12,611 nucleotides of DNA from Anaerolineae bacterium (GTDB taxonomy: Bacteria; Chloroflexota; Anaerolineae; B4-G1; SLSP01). The DNA lies in assembly GCA_016927095.1 (NCBI GenBank), contig JAFGNI010000695.1, positions 1 to 12,611 of the forward strand, read 5' to 3'. The translations under genes and the position numbers were made by a program. The notes under the pieces are model-generated. The model saw nothing but the letters and a program-made list of their open reading frames with translations, made no database searches and was not told the origin of the DNA. This document shows positions 6,093 through 12,611 of the stretch, in pieces (within the stretch, counting starts at the first letter, position 1; each line of letters opens with the position of its first letter).

Positions 6093-8057
6093 TTCCTCGG
6101 CGAACCCGGCTGGGAGCGACAGCTCGAGGCTGTCGGCACCGCCAGCCGTTGTCCAACGGATCCCGGTCTGCGGATCGTAGAGACCGAGTACCAAGGTGAT
6201 CCTCTCCGGTGCCACGCTACCGGGCAACTCAAAGCTGTGGTACTGCAGCAGCAGGTCCCCGGGCTGCAGGCTATAGACGTCGACCCAGATGCCGTCATCT
6301 GTGGCTACCAGCTTGCCGCCTACCCTGAGGTGGGCGAAGACCTTGAGCCGTGGGCCGCTGTAGACGCCTGGCGGTGGCGGCTGCGGCATCAGTTCCTCCG
6401 CCGGCAAGGGAAGGCGGTCCTCGACATGCCACCACGTAGCTACCGAGACCGCGTTGCCCGAGGACGATGAATCGCTCCATGCGACTGCCTCCAGAGCCAG
6501 CGCTCCTTCGAACGGCTGATCCCGGGCCAGCATGCCATCCAATGTCCGGGTGACGGCATCGTCTGGTGGGAAAACGGGCTCCACGAGGTAGGCATCCATG
6601 CCTTCAGGTCCGGTCATGCTCTCGGATGTGGCCAGCAGACCGGCGATCTCTGGGCAGCGCGTGCCCTCGTCCTGGAGGTAGAGTGGCGTGGGACGACCGC
6701 CGGCAAAGACCAAAGCTCGTGCTGGGTCTAGCCAGCGCGGGCGCAGACCGGCACGGGTGCAGTCGGTCCTGAGGGCGACCTTGTCCCAGACACCGTAGAG
6801 CATGCTGCCCACCGCGATGTCAGTGATCTCGGCGCGGTCACAGACAGCTTCGGAGAGTGCGCGGTAGTCCGCGCGATAGAGGAATCGCACCATCGAGTGT
6901 CCAGGCCATCGATAGAAGTAGCCGGGCAGATCCCGCGCTCCCACGGCAAGTAGAAGCAACCCTCCCAAGCCCAGGCATAGCCAGCCAGGAGGCGCATGGC
7001 GCCGATCCCTCAGGGCAGCGACCATCGACGCCAGAAGCAGGTAGACAGCGGGCAGCGCCATGATGGTGTGGCCATAGCTTGAGGGAGGCAGGCTGACAAA
7101 GGCGGGGCTGAGACCGACCGCCAGCCAGAGCAGCAAGAGCCGGTTGGCTGGCCTTCGCCATCGAGCAAGCGCCAGTATCAGGCTCAGGTAGAACGTGACA
7201 GCCATCACCGGGCCGAAGACGGGGCGCTCGCTGTAGTTGTAGAGCCACTCGGGATCGCCCTTGGCGTGGAACATCCCCAGGGTGGTCCAGGTTGTCTGCA
7301 GCAAGGGGCGCAGGTCCCCGTCTTGTAGGGCGGTCAAGGGGACGGCAACCTCACCTATCCGGGCATCTGCCCCGGGCAGCTGGGCGGCAGCCCAGAACAT
7401 CGGCGCGGCCAGGCCCACGCCCAGTGCTAAGCCCAGGATGTATGAAGGCCAACGTTGTCTGCGTGGTCCAGCGAGCGGCAAGAGGGCTACCAGAAACACG
7501 GGCATAAGACGACCGGCATAGTAGGTCAACAGGGCCCCACCGGTCCCAAGCGCCACTCCCCAGAACGCGCCGCTGGGAGGTCGCCGGTCACGGAGCAGTC
7601 GCCATCCCCAGTAGATAGCCAGCAGCATCCAGGGCAGGGCTGCCATATGCCGGATTGCTACGCGGCTATAGAGAAGACCCCAGAACGAGATGGCCACAAG
7701 GGCGCCTGCCAAGAGACCCTCGATCCGGCCAAGGATGCGACGACCGGCCGCCCACGTGAGCAGAGCGGCTAGTGTGCCGGCGCCAGCCGACATCAGCCGT
7801 GCCGACGCCGCGTTGATGCCGGCGATGGCTACGAGGGGGGCACGCAGCGTGTGGTAGAGGGGCTCATGTCCCGATGCCCCGGCAAAATAGAGCTGGGGTC
7901 CCTCCTCGACGATGCGCCCGGAGAAGGTGTAGAGCTCAATGAGGTCGTCGTCCCGCCAGCCGGGGGGTACATCCATCAAGGCTATCCAGCGTAGCAGCCA
8001 GGCGGAGAGCACGAGTGCTACAACGCCAATTCGCTCCCATCGTGACAGCTTGCTCAT
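6081..8057 (-). CDS. GT39-like membrane glycosyltransferase with C-terminal beta-domain (downstream paralogue)
   Basis: This 658-residue multi-pass protein is similar in plan to its upstream neighbour. A first helix is followed by an acidic loop, GHEPLYHTLRAPL (H64), an SFWGLLYSR helix-end motif (S131-R132), GDPEWLYN (267-274) and further membrane helices to about residue 380. The C-terminal region of about 270 residues is soluble, and its last 140 residues look like an Ig-like beta-sandwich (FAHL..GG.LVATDD..., QPGD, VLGLYDPQTG). In the first loop the usual Asp-Glu pair is replaced by D36-D37-D38 (GWRDDDLIELY). That is a possible functional change, because the first-loop Asp is catalytically important in ArnT/PMT enzymes. 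The ATG overlaps the upstream stop (ATGA, 8054-8057), with GGAG about 11 nt before it, so translation is probably coupled. The 3' end overlaps dgkA by 12 bp. Acceptor and sugar are unknown. Confidence 0.8.
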   Translation of the reverse strand: MSKLSRWERIGVVALVLSAWLLRWIALMDVPPGWRDDDLIELYTFSGRIVEEGPQLYFAGASGHEPLYHTLRAPLVAIAGINAASARLMSAGAGTLAALLTWAAGRRILGRIEGLLAGALVAISFWGLLYSRVAIRHMAALPWMLLAIYWGWRLLRDRRPPSGAFWGVALGTGGALLTYYAGRLMPVFLVALLPLAGPRRQRWPSYILGLALGVGLAAPMFWAAAQLPGADARIGEVAVPLTALQDGDLRPLLQTTWTTLGMFHAKGDPEWLYNYSERPVFGPVMAVTFYLSLILALARWRRPANRLLLLWLAVGLSPAFVSLPPSSYGHTIMALPAVYLLLASMVAALRDRRHAPPGWLCLGLGGLLLLAVGARDLPGYFYRWPGHSMVRFLYRADYRALSEAVCDRAEITDIAVGSMLYGVWDKVALRTDCTRAGLRPRWLDPARALVFAGGRPTPLYLQDEGTRCPEIAGLLATSESMTGPEGMDAYLVEPVFPPDDAVTRTLDGMLARDQPFEGALALEAVAWSDSSSSGNAVSVATWWHVEDRLPLPAEELMPQPPPPGVYSGPRLKVFAHLRVGGKLVATDDGIWVDVYSLQPGDLLLQYHSFELPGSVAPERITLVLGLYDPQTGIRWTTAGGADSLELSLPAGFAEELEP

Positions 8058-10201
8058 GGGTAGTCTATCTCCAGCGGAATGAGCACCCGCGTAGCGCCGG
8101 GCGCCGGCACTGAGGGTGTGGTGCTCACGTGGAGGCGATCAGACGTCGCCCGGTCGTAGAGGCCAAGCGCCACAAGGTAGTCGCCCTCTGGAGGATCCTG
8201 GGGCAGGGCGAACCGGTGCACGTGAATCCACCGATCGCCAGGTTGCCACTGCCAGGAGGGCGCGTCGAGCCGGTCATCCTGCGTGATCAAGTCGCCCTCC
8301 GCGGTGAGCAGGTGGGCGAAGACCACCAGCTCCAAGGGGGTGCCAGAAGTGACTTGCCAGGCTGTCAGCAGTGGGAGATCCTCACCGGCGCGGACCCTAT
8401 GGGGCTCCGCAAGATAGCCAGTGAGCGTGACGGTGTCGCCGAAGCCAACGGGGCCGCGCGCTGTTGTATGCTGTGTAGTGGGAGGTGGGTCTCCTGGCGC
8501 GACGGAGAAGCTGTTGTTCCCCTGCGCCATCAGTCGTCGCCACGTGGCCTCGGCATCCCAGGTGTAACCGTCGATTCGCGACGGGATGTCAATGTCGCGG
8601 AAACGAAGGGTAGTGAGCGGCACGAGGTCTGGCGCCACCCACCGCCAGAGCGTCTCAACCGGTTGGGTCTGCTCCTCGATGAAGAGCCGTGTCCTCTCAG
8701 CGGGGACGAACAGGGCGGTCCGGCCATCGGACCAGCGGAGCTCGGGGTCCTGACTCCCAAGTGTCACCTCCATCACGTAGGGGTCGTGGACCTCAGCAGG
8801 ATAGAGGCTGGTGATGACGGCGGGGCCGTTCTCGGCGCTCTCCGCCAGGTACCGGCCCAGCGCCACTACGTGATGGTGGTAAGCGACCCTGGCATTGCGG
8901 TTACCGGACCATACGACGAAGTATGCCCGGGTTGACTCTACGACTGTGGCAGCAAAGGCGACGAAAGTGATCGCAGCGATGGCACCCTGAGCCACGCGCC
9001 ACCATCGCCCTGCACCCACCCGATGGCGAGCAATCCACGCGAAGCCGGCGCCAATGAGCAGCATCGCCGCCGGCATCGCTGCAATGGCGTGCAGCAGATT
9101 GTAGTCGACCGACACGAGCAACGCCGGTGCCAGTCCCCCGAGCAGCCAGATCAGGGTCAGTAGCACGGGCTCGCTGCGCCACTGGCGCAGCGCAAAGACC
9201 AGGCCCACCAGGAAGAAGACAGCCAGCAGCGGTTCCAGTCCGGGCCGTCCGGCGATATTGTAGAGCCACTGGGGATCGCCGTGTAGCAACATCATGGGCA
9301 TGCTATCGGCGATGTTGCCCAGCAAAGGACGCCAATCTCCACTTGGCAGCGCCGTGATCGCTGCACCCAGCTGGCCAATCCGTTGCTCCAGATCAGGGTG
9401 CCGGTAGAGGTAGATAAAGAGCGGGACGCTAAGCAGTGCAGCGATGAGCAGAACGGACACGGTGCCAAGCCAGACAGCCTTCAGCCGGCGGCGATTGAGG
9501 ATCGCGAGAACCACCGCGAAGGTGACGTAGAGAAAGGGCATCCCGCGACTGGCCATGTAGGTATAGAGACTGGCGCCGAGGAAGACGCCGGAGGCTGCAT
9601 AGTATGCCGTGGTTGGTAGCCTTGTACGTTCCGATGGAGGGCGATGGCCGCGTGGACGTGTCTCTGCTGGTCGTTCGGCCTCGTCGCGTGCGGTCTGCGC
9701 GGCTGGTCGTCCTGGGCGACGTACGGGAGGATGGATGGCGTGATCGTAGAGCAGCACGGAAGCTGCCAGCAGGGCGGGGAGAGCGGGGGCACGGAGCCCT
9801 ACGCGCGCCATCATCAGTGACCAGAAGCTAGCTGCATAGGCTGCGGCTACGGCAAGGGCCGCGGTGCGCCCCCACCAGCGCCGGGCTAGGGCCGTGGTGA
9901 CCACCACCTGCAGCATCCCCCAACCTACTGTCGTGATCCTCAATGTGAAGATGCTCTGACCGAGAAGGGCCGTGACAGCTGCGACGCTGTAGTTGTAGAG
10001 GGGTTCGTGGCCATACCCGACCGGGAAGTAGATGCGGTGCTCGCCCGCCAAGATCGCAGCGCTATCGTGGCCGTTGCTGGCCTCGTCATGTGTTATCCCT
10101 GGGGGAACGTGGGGAAGATCCCAGACACGCACTGCGAAGACTAGCGCTAGGAGGAGGATCATCACGGCCCACCAACGGAGCGTTCTGACTCTGGCGTTCA
10201 C
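8054..10201 (-). CDS. GT39-like membrane glycosyltransferase with Arg/Pro-rich loop and C-terminal beta-domain (upstream paralogue)
   Basis: This 715-residue protein starts with GTG at 10201. Motifs run in the order expected for bacterial PMT/ArnT relatives: first helix (10-27), acidic loop with H38-D39-E40 (PPGITHDEASNGHDS), GHEPLYNYSVAAV (H65), ASFWSLMMARVGLR (helix end), GDPQWLYN, a later LLHAIAAMPA helix, then a soluble C-terminal region. That region ends in an Ig-like beta domain (VVFAHLLTAEGDLITQDD, WQPGDRW, LVALGLYD) shared with the downstream paralogue. Residues about 157-197 form a strongly basic Arg/Pro-rich insert between two membrane helices; the paralogue has only about ten residues there. 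No good Shine-Dalgarno precedes the GTG. A TAACAT -10-like hexamer (10214-10209) ends seven nt before it, so the message may be leaderless. The enzyme probably transfers a sugar from a polyprenyl-phosphate donor outside the cytoplasm; substrates are unknown. Confidence 0.82.
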   Translation of the reverse strand: MNARVRTLRWWAVMILLLALVFAVRVWDLPHVPPGITHDEASNGHDSAAILAGEHRIYFPVGYGHEPLYNYSVAAVTALLGQSIFTLRITTVGWGMLQVVVTTALARRWWGRTAALAVAAAYAASFWSLMMARVGLRAPALPALLAASVLLYDHAIHPPVRRPGRPAAQTARDEAERPAETRPRGHRPPSERTRLPTTAYYAASGVFLGASLYTYMASRGMPFLYVTFAVVLAILNRRRLKAVWLGTVSVLLIAALLSVPLFIYLYRHPDLEQRIGQLGAAITALPSGDWRPLLGNIADSMPMMLLHGDPQWLYNIAGRPGLEPLLAVFFLVGLVFALRQWRSEPVLLTLIWLLGGLAPALLVSVDYNLLHAIAAMPAAMLLIGAGFAWIARHRVGAGRWWRVAQGAIAAITFVAFAATVVESTRAYFVVWSGNRNARVAYHHHVVALGRYLAESAENGPAVITSLYPAEVHDPYVMEVTLGSQDPELRWSDGRTALFVPAERTRLFIEEQTQPVETLWRWVAPDLVPLTTLRFRDIDIPSRIDGYTWDAEATWRRLMAQGNNSFSVAPGDPPPTTQHTTARGPVGFGDTVTLTGYLAEPHRVRAGEDLPLLTAWQVTSGTPLELVVFAHLLTAEGDLITQDDRLDAPSWQWQPGDRWIHVHRFALPQDPPEGDYLVALGLYDRATSDRLHVSTTPSVPAPGATRVLIPLEIDYP

Positions 10202-10244
10202 GCACGCTATGTTACCGCATGTCGTCCAAAATGCGAGAATCCGG

Positions 10245-10273
10245 TTGCGTGCTTTCCTCGTTGTGGGTATACT
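10245..10273 (+). promoter_or_regulatory. Promoter for the small-membrane-protein operon
   Basis: TTGCGT (10245-10250) and TATACT (10268-10273) are separated by exactly 17 bp, a good sigma-70-type match. Transcription would begin near 10280, about 25 nt before the ATG at 10305, leaving room for the AAAGGAGG ribosome site at 10291-10298. The promoter lies in the divergent spacer shared with the minus-strand glycosyltransferase operon. Confidence 0.6.
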
Positions 10274-10304
10274 TAGGTCGAGTCGTCATCAAAGGAGGGT
10301 GTGT

Positions 10305-10577
10305 ATGGGGACTGCACGCGATATCGCGCTCATCTTTCTGAGCCTTGAGGCGCTTGTTGTCGCTCTGGTGCCCCTGGTCATCGTAGGGGGCTTGGCCTAT
10401 GGCGTCTACAGGCTGACGCAGTTGGTCAGGGTCTATTTGCAGTTGGCCCAAGGCTATGCTCAGAAGGCCCACGACTACGTTGAACGCGCATCGGCTGTTG
10501 TAGCAGAGCCCTTCATCCGCGTGCACGGTACGGCAAAGGGTGCGACGACGATTGTTGAGAGACTGACAAGGAGGTAG
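10305..10577 (+). CDS. Small single-pass membrane protein of unknown function
   Basis: This protein has 90 residues. The ATG at 10305 is chosen because AAAGGAGG (10291-10298) lies six nt upstream and a promoter lies just before that. The frame is open further upstream (to 10032), but that part crosses the promoter and runs antisense to the glycosyltransferase gene. The protein has a short charged N-terminus (MGTARD), one long hydrophobic helix (about 7-33) and an amphipathic helical stretch (LVRVYLQLAQGYAQKAHDYVERA). It ends in a basic tail (IVERLTRR). No enzymatic motif is seen. The plan (one anchor plus a cytoplasmic helix) is reminiscent of DUF948-like or YtxH-like small envelope proteins, but I cannot assign a family. 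Its TAG stop directly follows the AAGGAGG of the next gene, six bp apart, so the two are co-transcribed and probably coupled. Confidence 0.75.
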   Translation: MGTARDIALIFLSLEALVVALVPLVIVGGLAYGVYRLTQLVRVYLQLAQGYAQKAHDYVERASAVVAEPFIRVHGTAKGATTIVERLTRR

Positions 10578-10583
10578 CTGCGA

Positions 10584-10784
10584 ATGGACAGTCCGCGGAC
10601 GCGTGCTTTGTTGATAGGTGGGGCCTTGGGCGCTCTGATAGGAGCAATTGCCGGGTGGATCTACTACAACTCCAACGTTCAGGTTGACAACGAGGGAGCT
10701 GAGGCGCTTGACGCACCTACCCCAGGCACTGCCGTTAAGTTGGGATTGGGGCTTCTCGGTGTCCTGCGCCTGATTGCCGACTAA
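10584..10784 (+). CDS. Glycine-zipper small membrane protein of unknown function
   Basis: This protein has 66 residues. The ATG at 10584 follows AAGGAGG (10568-10574) at nine-nt spacing; that site overlaps the last codons of the preceding gene. Residues about 8-28 (LLIGGALGALIGAIAGWIYY) form a membrane helix with small residues every three to four positions, a glycine zipper of the kind that packs helices in oligomers. A polar acidic linker (NEGAEALDAPTPGTA) follows, then a short hydrophobic C-terminal helix (VKLGLGLLGVLRLIAD). No known catalytic motif is visible. The tight operon with the 90-residue membrane protein suggests the two products act together, perhaps as an envelope-associated complex. 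That is inference only. From memory, similar pairs occur in other Chloroflexota genomes, without an assigned role. Confidence 0.72.
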   Translation: MDSPRTRALLIGGALGALIGAIAGWIYYNSNVQVDNEGAEALDAPTPGTAVKLGLGLLGVLRLIAD

Positions 10785-10798
10785 CGCGCTGGCTCTTT

Positions 10799-10833
10799 CG
10801 AGCGAGGGCAGGCGATGCGCTTGCCCTCGCTTG
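10799..10833. terminator. Long hairpin between convergent genes, possible bidirectional terminator
   Basis: The stem runs from 10799-10814 to 10818-10833: 16 base pairs including two G-T pairs, with a 3-nt ATG loop. The core arms AGCGAGGGCA (10801-10810) and TGCCCTCGCT (10822-10831) are a perfect 10-bp match. It starts 15 nt after the stop of the glycine-zipper gene and lies 37 nt beyond the stop of the convergent MBL-fold gene. The downstream T content is weak on both strands (TTGCGTTGTG on +), so strict Rho-independent termination is uncertain. Position and stability fit a shared transcription-end or RNA-stabilising structure. Confidence 0.55.
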
Positions 10834-10869
10834 CGTTGTGCAGGCGGCGGCGTGGCAGCTCGTGATGCC

Positions 10870-11505
10870 CTATCCGGCAGGACGTAGGGCTTGTAGCCAG
10901 GGATTGTGCGCCCTCTCGCGGGCTAGGGTGGTGGCGCTGCCATGGCCTGGGTAGATACGGGTCTCGGGAGGCAGTTCGGCAATGCGGCGGAGGCTGGCTG
11001 CCAACGCCTGAGCGCTGCCCCCAGGGAGGTCGGTGCGTCCCACACCGTCGCGGAAGAGCGTGTCTCCTGTGAGCAGCGCCTGATCGCTAGCCACGTAGAG
11101 GCAGATGCTACCAGGGGTGTGACCGGGCGTGTGGAGGACGGTAACCTCGATGGCGCCGAGAGACAGGGTCGTGCCCTCCCGCAGGGCGAGCTCAGGCTCG
11201 GGCGAGGAGGGTATGGGCAGACCGAAGATGCCGGCTCCTCCGCCACTCAGCAGAAGCTTGCGGTCCTCGGGGTGGATTCCCAAGACGACGCCGGGACATG
11301 CGAGCGCTCCGTTTCCGGCTATGTGATCGAAGTGCCCGTGGGTGTCGAGAATGTAGCGCACGTGGGCCCGATGCGCATCAATCGCGTCGCGGACCGGTGC
11401 CGGATCCTCGAACCCGGGGTCGACGATGGCGGCGATACCGGTGCTGGGATCGAGGATGAGGTAGCAGTTTGATCCCAACATGCCGATGGGCAGTTGAAGT
11501 ATCAT
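10870..11505 (-). CDS. MBL-fold (glyoxalase II-like) metallohydrolase
   Basis: This 211-residue protein belongs to the small glyoxalase II/YcbL-like branch of the metallo-beta-lactamase fold. The metal-binding set is complete: H56-x-H58-x-D60-H61 (THGHFDH), H129 (HTPGHTPGS), D148 (LLTGDTLF) and H187 (IYPGHG). The N-terminus MILQLPIGMLGSNCYLI and the VDPG motif (28-31) match the family start well, which fixes ATG 11505 although the frame remains open upstream to 11931. The protein probably hydrolyses a thioester such as S-lactoylglutathione or another small-thiol conjugate. The true substrate of such short proteins is often unknown. The best Shine-Dalgarno candidate (AGGAAGG) is rather far, about 13 nt upstream. 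The gene is divergent from the M24 peptidase gene and convergent with the small-membrane-protein operon. Confidence 0.88.
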   Translation of the reverse strand: MILQLPIGMLGSNCYLILDPSTGIAAIVDPGFEDPAPVRDAIDAHRAHVRYILDTHGHFDHIAGNGALACPGVVLGIHPEDRKLLLSGGGAGIFGLPIPSSPEPELALREGTTLSLGAIEVTVLHTPGHTPGSICLYVASDQALLTGDTLFRDGVGRTDLPGGSAQALAASLRRIAELPPETRIYPGHGSATTLARERAHNPWLQALRPAG

Positions 11506-11621
11506 ATGTGGGTGTTGACCTTCCTGGCTAGGGCCTGGCTGCGGCGGCACACGAGGATGCAGTGTACCGATTTGCAGCCGGCGTTTTCTCTGTGTAGCCT
11601 GTGACGTTGTGCGTGGGCTCG

Positions 11622-11648
11622 ATTGTACCACGGGCGCGGTGTTGGCAA
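11622..11648 (-). promoter_or_regulatory. Possible extended -10 promoter for the MBL-fold gene
   Basis: On the minus strand, TACAAT (11627-11622) is preceded by TGG, forming an extended -10 element. A TTGCCA -35-like hexamer (11648-11643) lies 15 bp upstream, shorter than ideal. Transcription would start near 11615, giving a leader of about 110 nt. A second, weaker -10-like TACACT lies at 11566-11561. No comparably good promoter is visible for the divergent M24 gene. The 168-bp spacer (11506-11673) holds nothing else I can support. Confidence 0.3.
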
Positions 11649-11673
11649 GGTGTTCATGACGATGGAGGCAAGG

Positions 11674-12611
11674 ATGGGTGAGAGACTGAGACGCGCATTG
11701 GCTGAGGCGGAGGCTGAGGGCTTGGACGCGCTGGCTTTGGTGCCAGGACCCAACCTGTACTACCTGACGGGTATGGCTTTCTTCTTGAGCGAACGGCCCA
11801 TCGTTGCGCTTGTGCCCGTGGATGCGACGCCGGCCGTCGTCCTGCCAGATCTGGAATCCGCCAAAGCGACGTCGAAAGGCTTGAGCACGTTTTCCTACAC
11901 GGATGAGGATGGGTACGCCCTTGCCTTTCATCAGGCGTGTGCCTCACTGGAATTGGCCAATGCGCGGGTTGGCATCGAAGCGCTCAAGATGCGCGTTCTG
12001 GAAGCCGGCATCTTGGAACGATACTGTCCGGGCGTTGAGCTGGTGGCTGTGGATGATCTGTTCGCCGGTCAGCGCATGGTCAAAGGCAGTGATGAGCTGG
12101 ACCAGATGCGACGTGCGGTCCGGGTGGCAGAGCGTGCGTTCGTCTCGTGGGTCGCTACGGTGCGACCCGGAATGCAGGAACGTGAAGCCGCCGCCAGGTT
12201 GATCAGTGCGCTGCTAAGCAGCGGCGCCGACGGACTGGCTTTCGATCCTATTGTCGCAGCGGGTCCGCGCGGTGCCCTACCGCACGCGACGCCCAGCGAG
12301 CGACCTTTCCAGCGGGGCGATTGGATCGTTGTGGATTGGGGTGCCAGAGTCGGAGGCTATTGCTCTGACCTGACCCGTATGGTGGTGATCGGGGAGCCCG
12401 ATGGCGAACTCGCCCAGGTTCATAGGATCGTCGTAGCAGCGAACGCAGCCGGCAGGGAAGCGATTCGGCCGGGGTGCGAGGCCCGGGATGTCGACACGGC
12501 CGCTCGAACCGTTATCGAGGCTGAGGGCTACGGTCCCCAGTTCTTCCACCGCACGGGGCACGGACTGGGGCTTGAGGAGCACGAGCCACCCTACATCGTC
12601 GCCGGCAACGG
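11674..12611 (+). CDS. M24 family Xaa-Pro peptidase-like protein (3' end outside window)
   Basis: The frame is open from here to the end of the window, giving about 312 residues; the C-terminus is missing. The N-terminal creatinase-like domain (about 1-130) begins GERLRRALAEAEAEGLDALALV and contains NLYYLTG. The pita-bread M24 catalytic domain follows. The metal ligands seen so far are D221 (VVDWGA), D232 (SDLTRMV) and H296 (FFHRTGHGLGLEEHE), with the LPHATPS substrate-pocket motif upstream. The two final glutamate ligands would lie beyond 12611. Such enzymes remove N-terminal residues before proline or cleave Xaa-Pro dipeptides (PepP/PepQ types), using two divalent metals in the cytoplasm. 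ATG 11674 is chosen because GGAGG (11664-11668) lies five nt upstream; in-frame ATGs at 11656 and 11662 are alternatives. The lost C-terminus prevents a precise choice between aminopeptidase and dipeptidase. Confidence 0.88.
   Translation, partial: MGERLRRALAEAEAEGLDALALVPGPNLYYLTGMAFFLSERPIVALVPVDATPAVVLPDLESAKATSKGLSTFSYTDEDGYALAFHQACASLELANARVGIEALKMRVLEAGILERYCPGVELVAVDDLFAGQRMVKGSDELDQMRRAVRVAERAFVSWVATVRPGMQEREAAARLISALLSSGADGLAFDPIVAAGPRGALPHATPSERPFQRGDWIVVDWGARVGGYCSDLTRMVVIGEPDGELAQVHRIVVAANAAGREAIRPGCEARDVDTAARTVIEAEGYGPQFFHRTGHGLGLEEHEPPYIVAGN

Noticed and set aside
8129..8935. 268-codon plus-strand open frame inside the upstream GT39 paralogue
   Set aside because: It is antisense to a coherent membrane-protein tail domain, and no start signals or family motifs were seen.
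10032..10304. A 91-codon upstream extension of the 90-residue membrane protein frame
   Set aside because: It runs antisense to the start of the glycosyltransferase gene and across the promoter. Its composition (many Arg/Ser/Pro) is unlike the rest, and a strong ribosome site marks ATG 10305 as the start.
11628..11641. Imperfect palindrome ACCACGGGCGCGGT near the divergent spacer promoter
   Set aside because: It has mismatched positions and only one copy, so it is not enough to call an operator.
11506..11931. Open frame upstream of the MBL-fold gene, extending the protein to 353 residues
   Set aside because: The extension is antisense to the M24 gene start and shows no family similarity. The family N-terminus begins at ATG 11505.
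1..12611. CRISPR arrays, tRNA genes, insertion sequences or phage genes
   Set aside because: No regularly spaced repeats, transposase or integrase motifs, or tRNA-like cloverleaf patterns were seen on reading. A tRNAscan-SE run would be decisive for tRNAs.

Overview
The window is a GC-rich, gene-dense bacterial chromosomal segment. No tRNA, rRNA, CRISPR array, IS element or phage gene was seen. My best guess for the host is the phylum Chloroflexota, Anaerolineae or Caldilineae-like. This rests on three things: large GT39-type membrane glycosyltransferases with C-terminal beta-sandwich domains, a Roadblock/LC7 protein, and a pair of tiny membrane proteins that resemble ones I associate with that phylum. 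No taxonomic marker gene is present, so this is inference.

Layout. 2-226 (+) is the 3' end of a Roadblock/LC7 gene. 293-2302 (+) is a GT39-like glycosyltransferase with an extra N-terminal membrane block. 2372-6092 (+) is a housekeeping cluster: yqeY, pgpH (7TM-HD c-di-AMP phosphodiesterase type), ybeY (rRNA-processing endonuclease) and a dgkA-type lipid kinase. A near-consensus promoter overlaps the stop codon before yqeY. An intrinsic-terminator-like hairpin lies between yqeY and pgpH. The last three genes overlap each other. Convergent to this cluster, 10201-6081 (-) encodes two paralogous GT39-like glycosyltransferases in tandem, joined by an ATGA overlap. Divergent from them, 10305-10784 (+) is an operon of two small membrane proteins with its own promoter. 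A 16-bp hairpin with a 3-nt loop separates it from a convergent metallo-beta-lactamase-fold hydrolase (11505-10870, -). A short divergent spacer leads to an M24 Xaa-Pro peptidase-like gene cut by the window end.

How the genes relate. yqeY-pgpH-ybeY-dgkA keeps part of the classical Bacillus yqeY...yqfF-yqfG-dgkA order. It joins second-messenger turnover, ribosome maturation and lipid-carrier recycling. The three glycosyltransferases probably move sugars from polyprenyl-phosphate carriers onto extracytoplasmic acceptors. A dgkA-type kinase, if it acts on undecaprenol, would help supply such carriers, but the strand and promoter arrangement gives no evidence of co-regulation.

Most of the window is ordinary core genome. 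The least explained parts are the two-gene small-membrane-protein operon, the sequence features that set the two tandem glycosyltransferases apart (a DDD first-loop motif and an Arg/Pro-rich insert), the attenuator-like hairpin before pgpH, and the acidic tail on PgpH. I found no clear defence, mobile or wholly new system.
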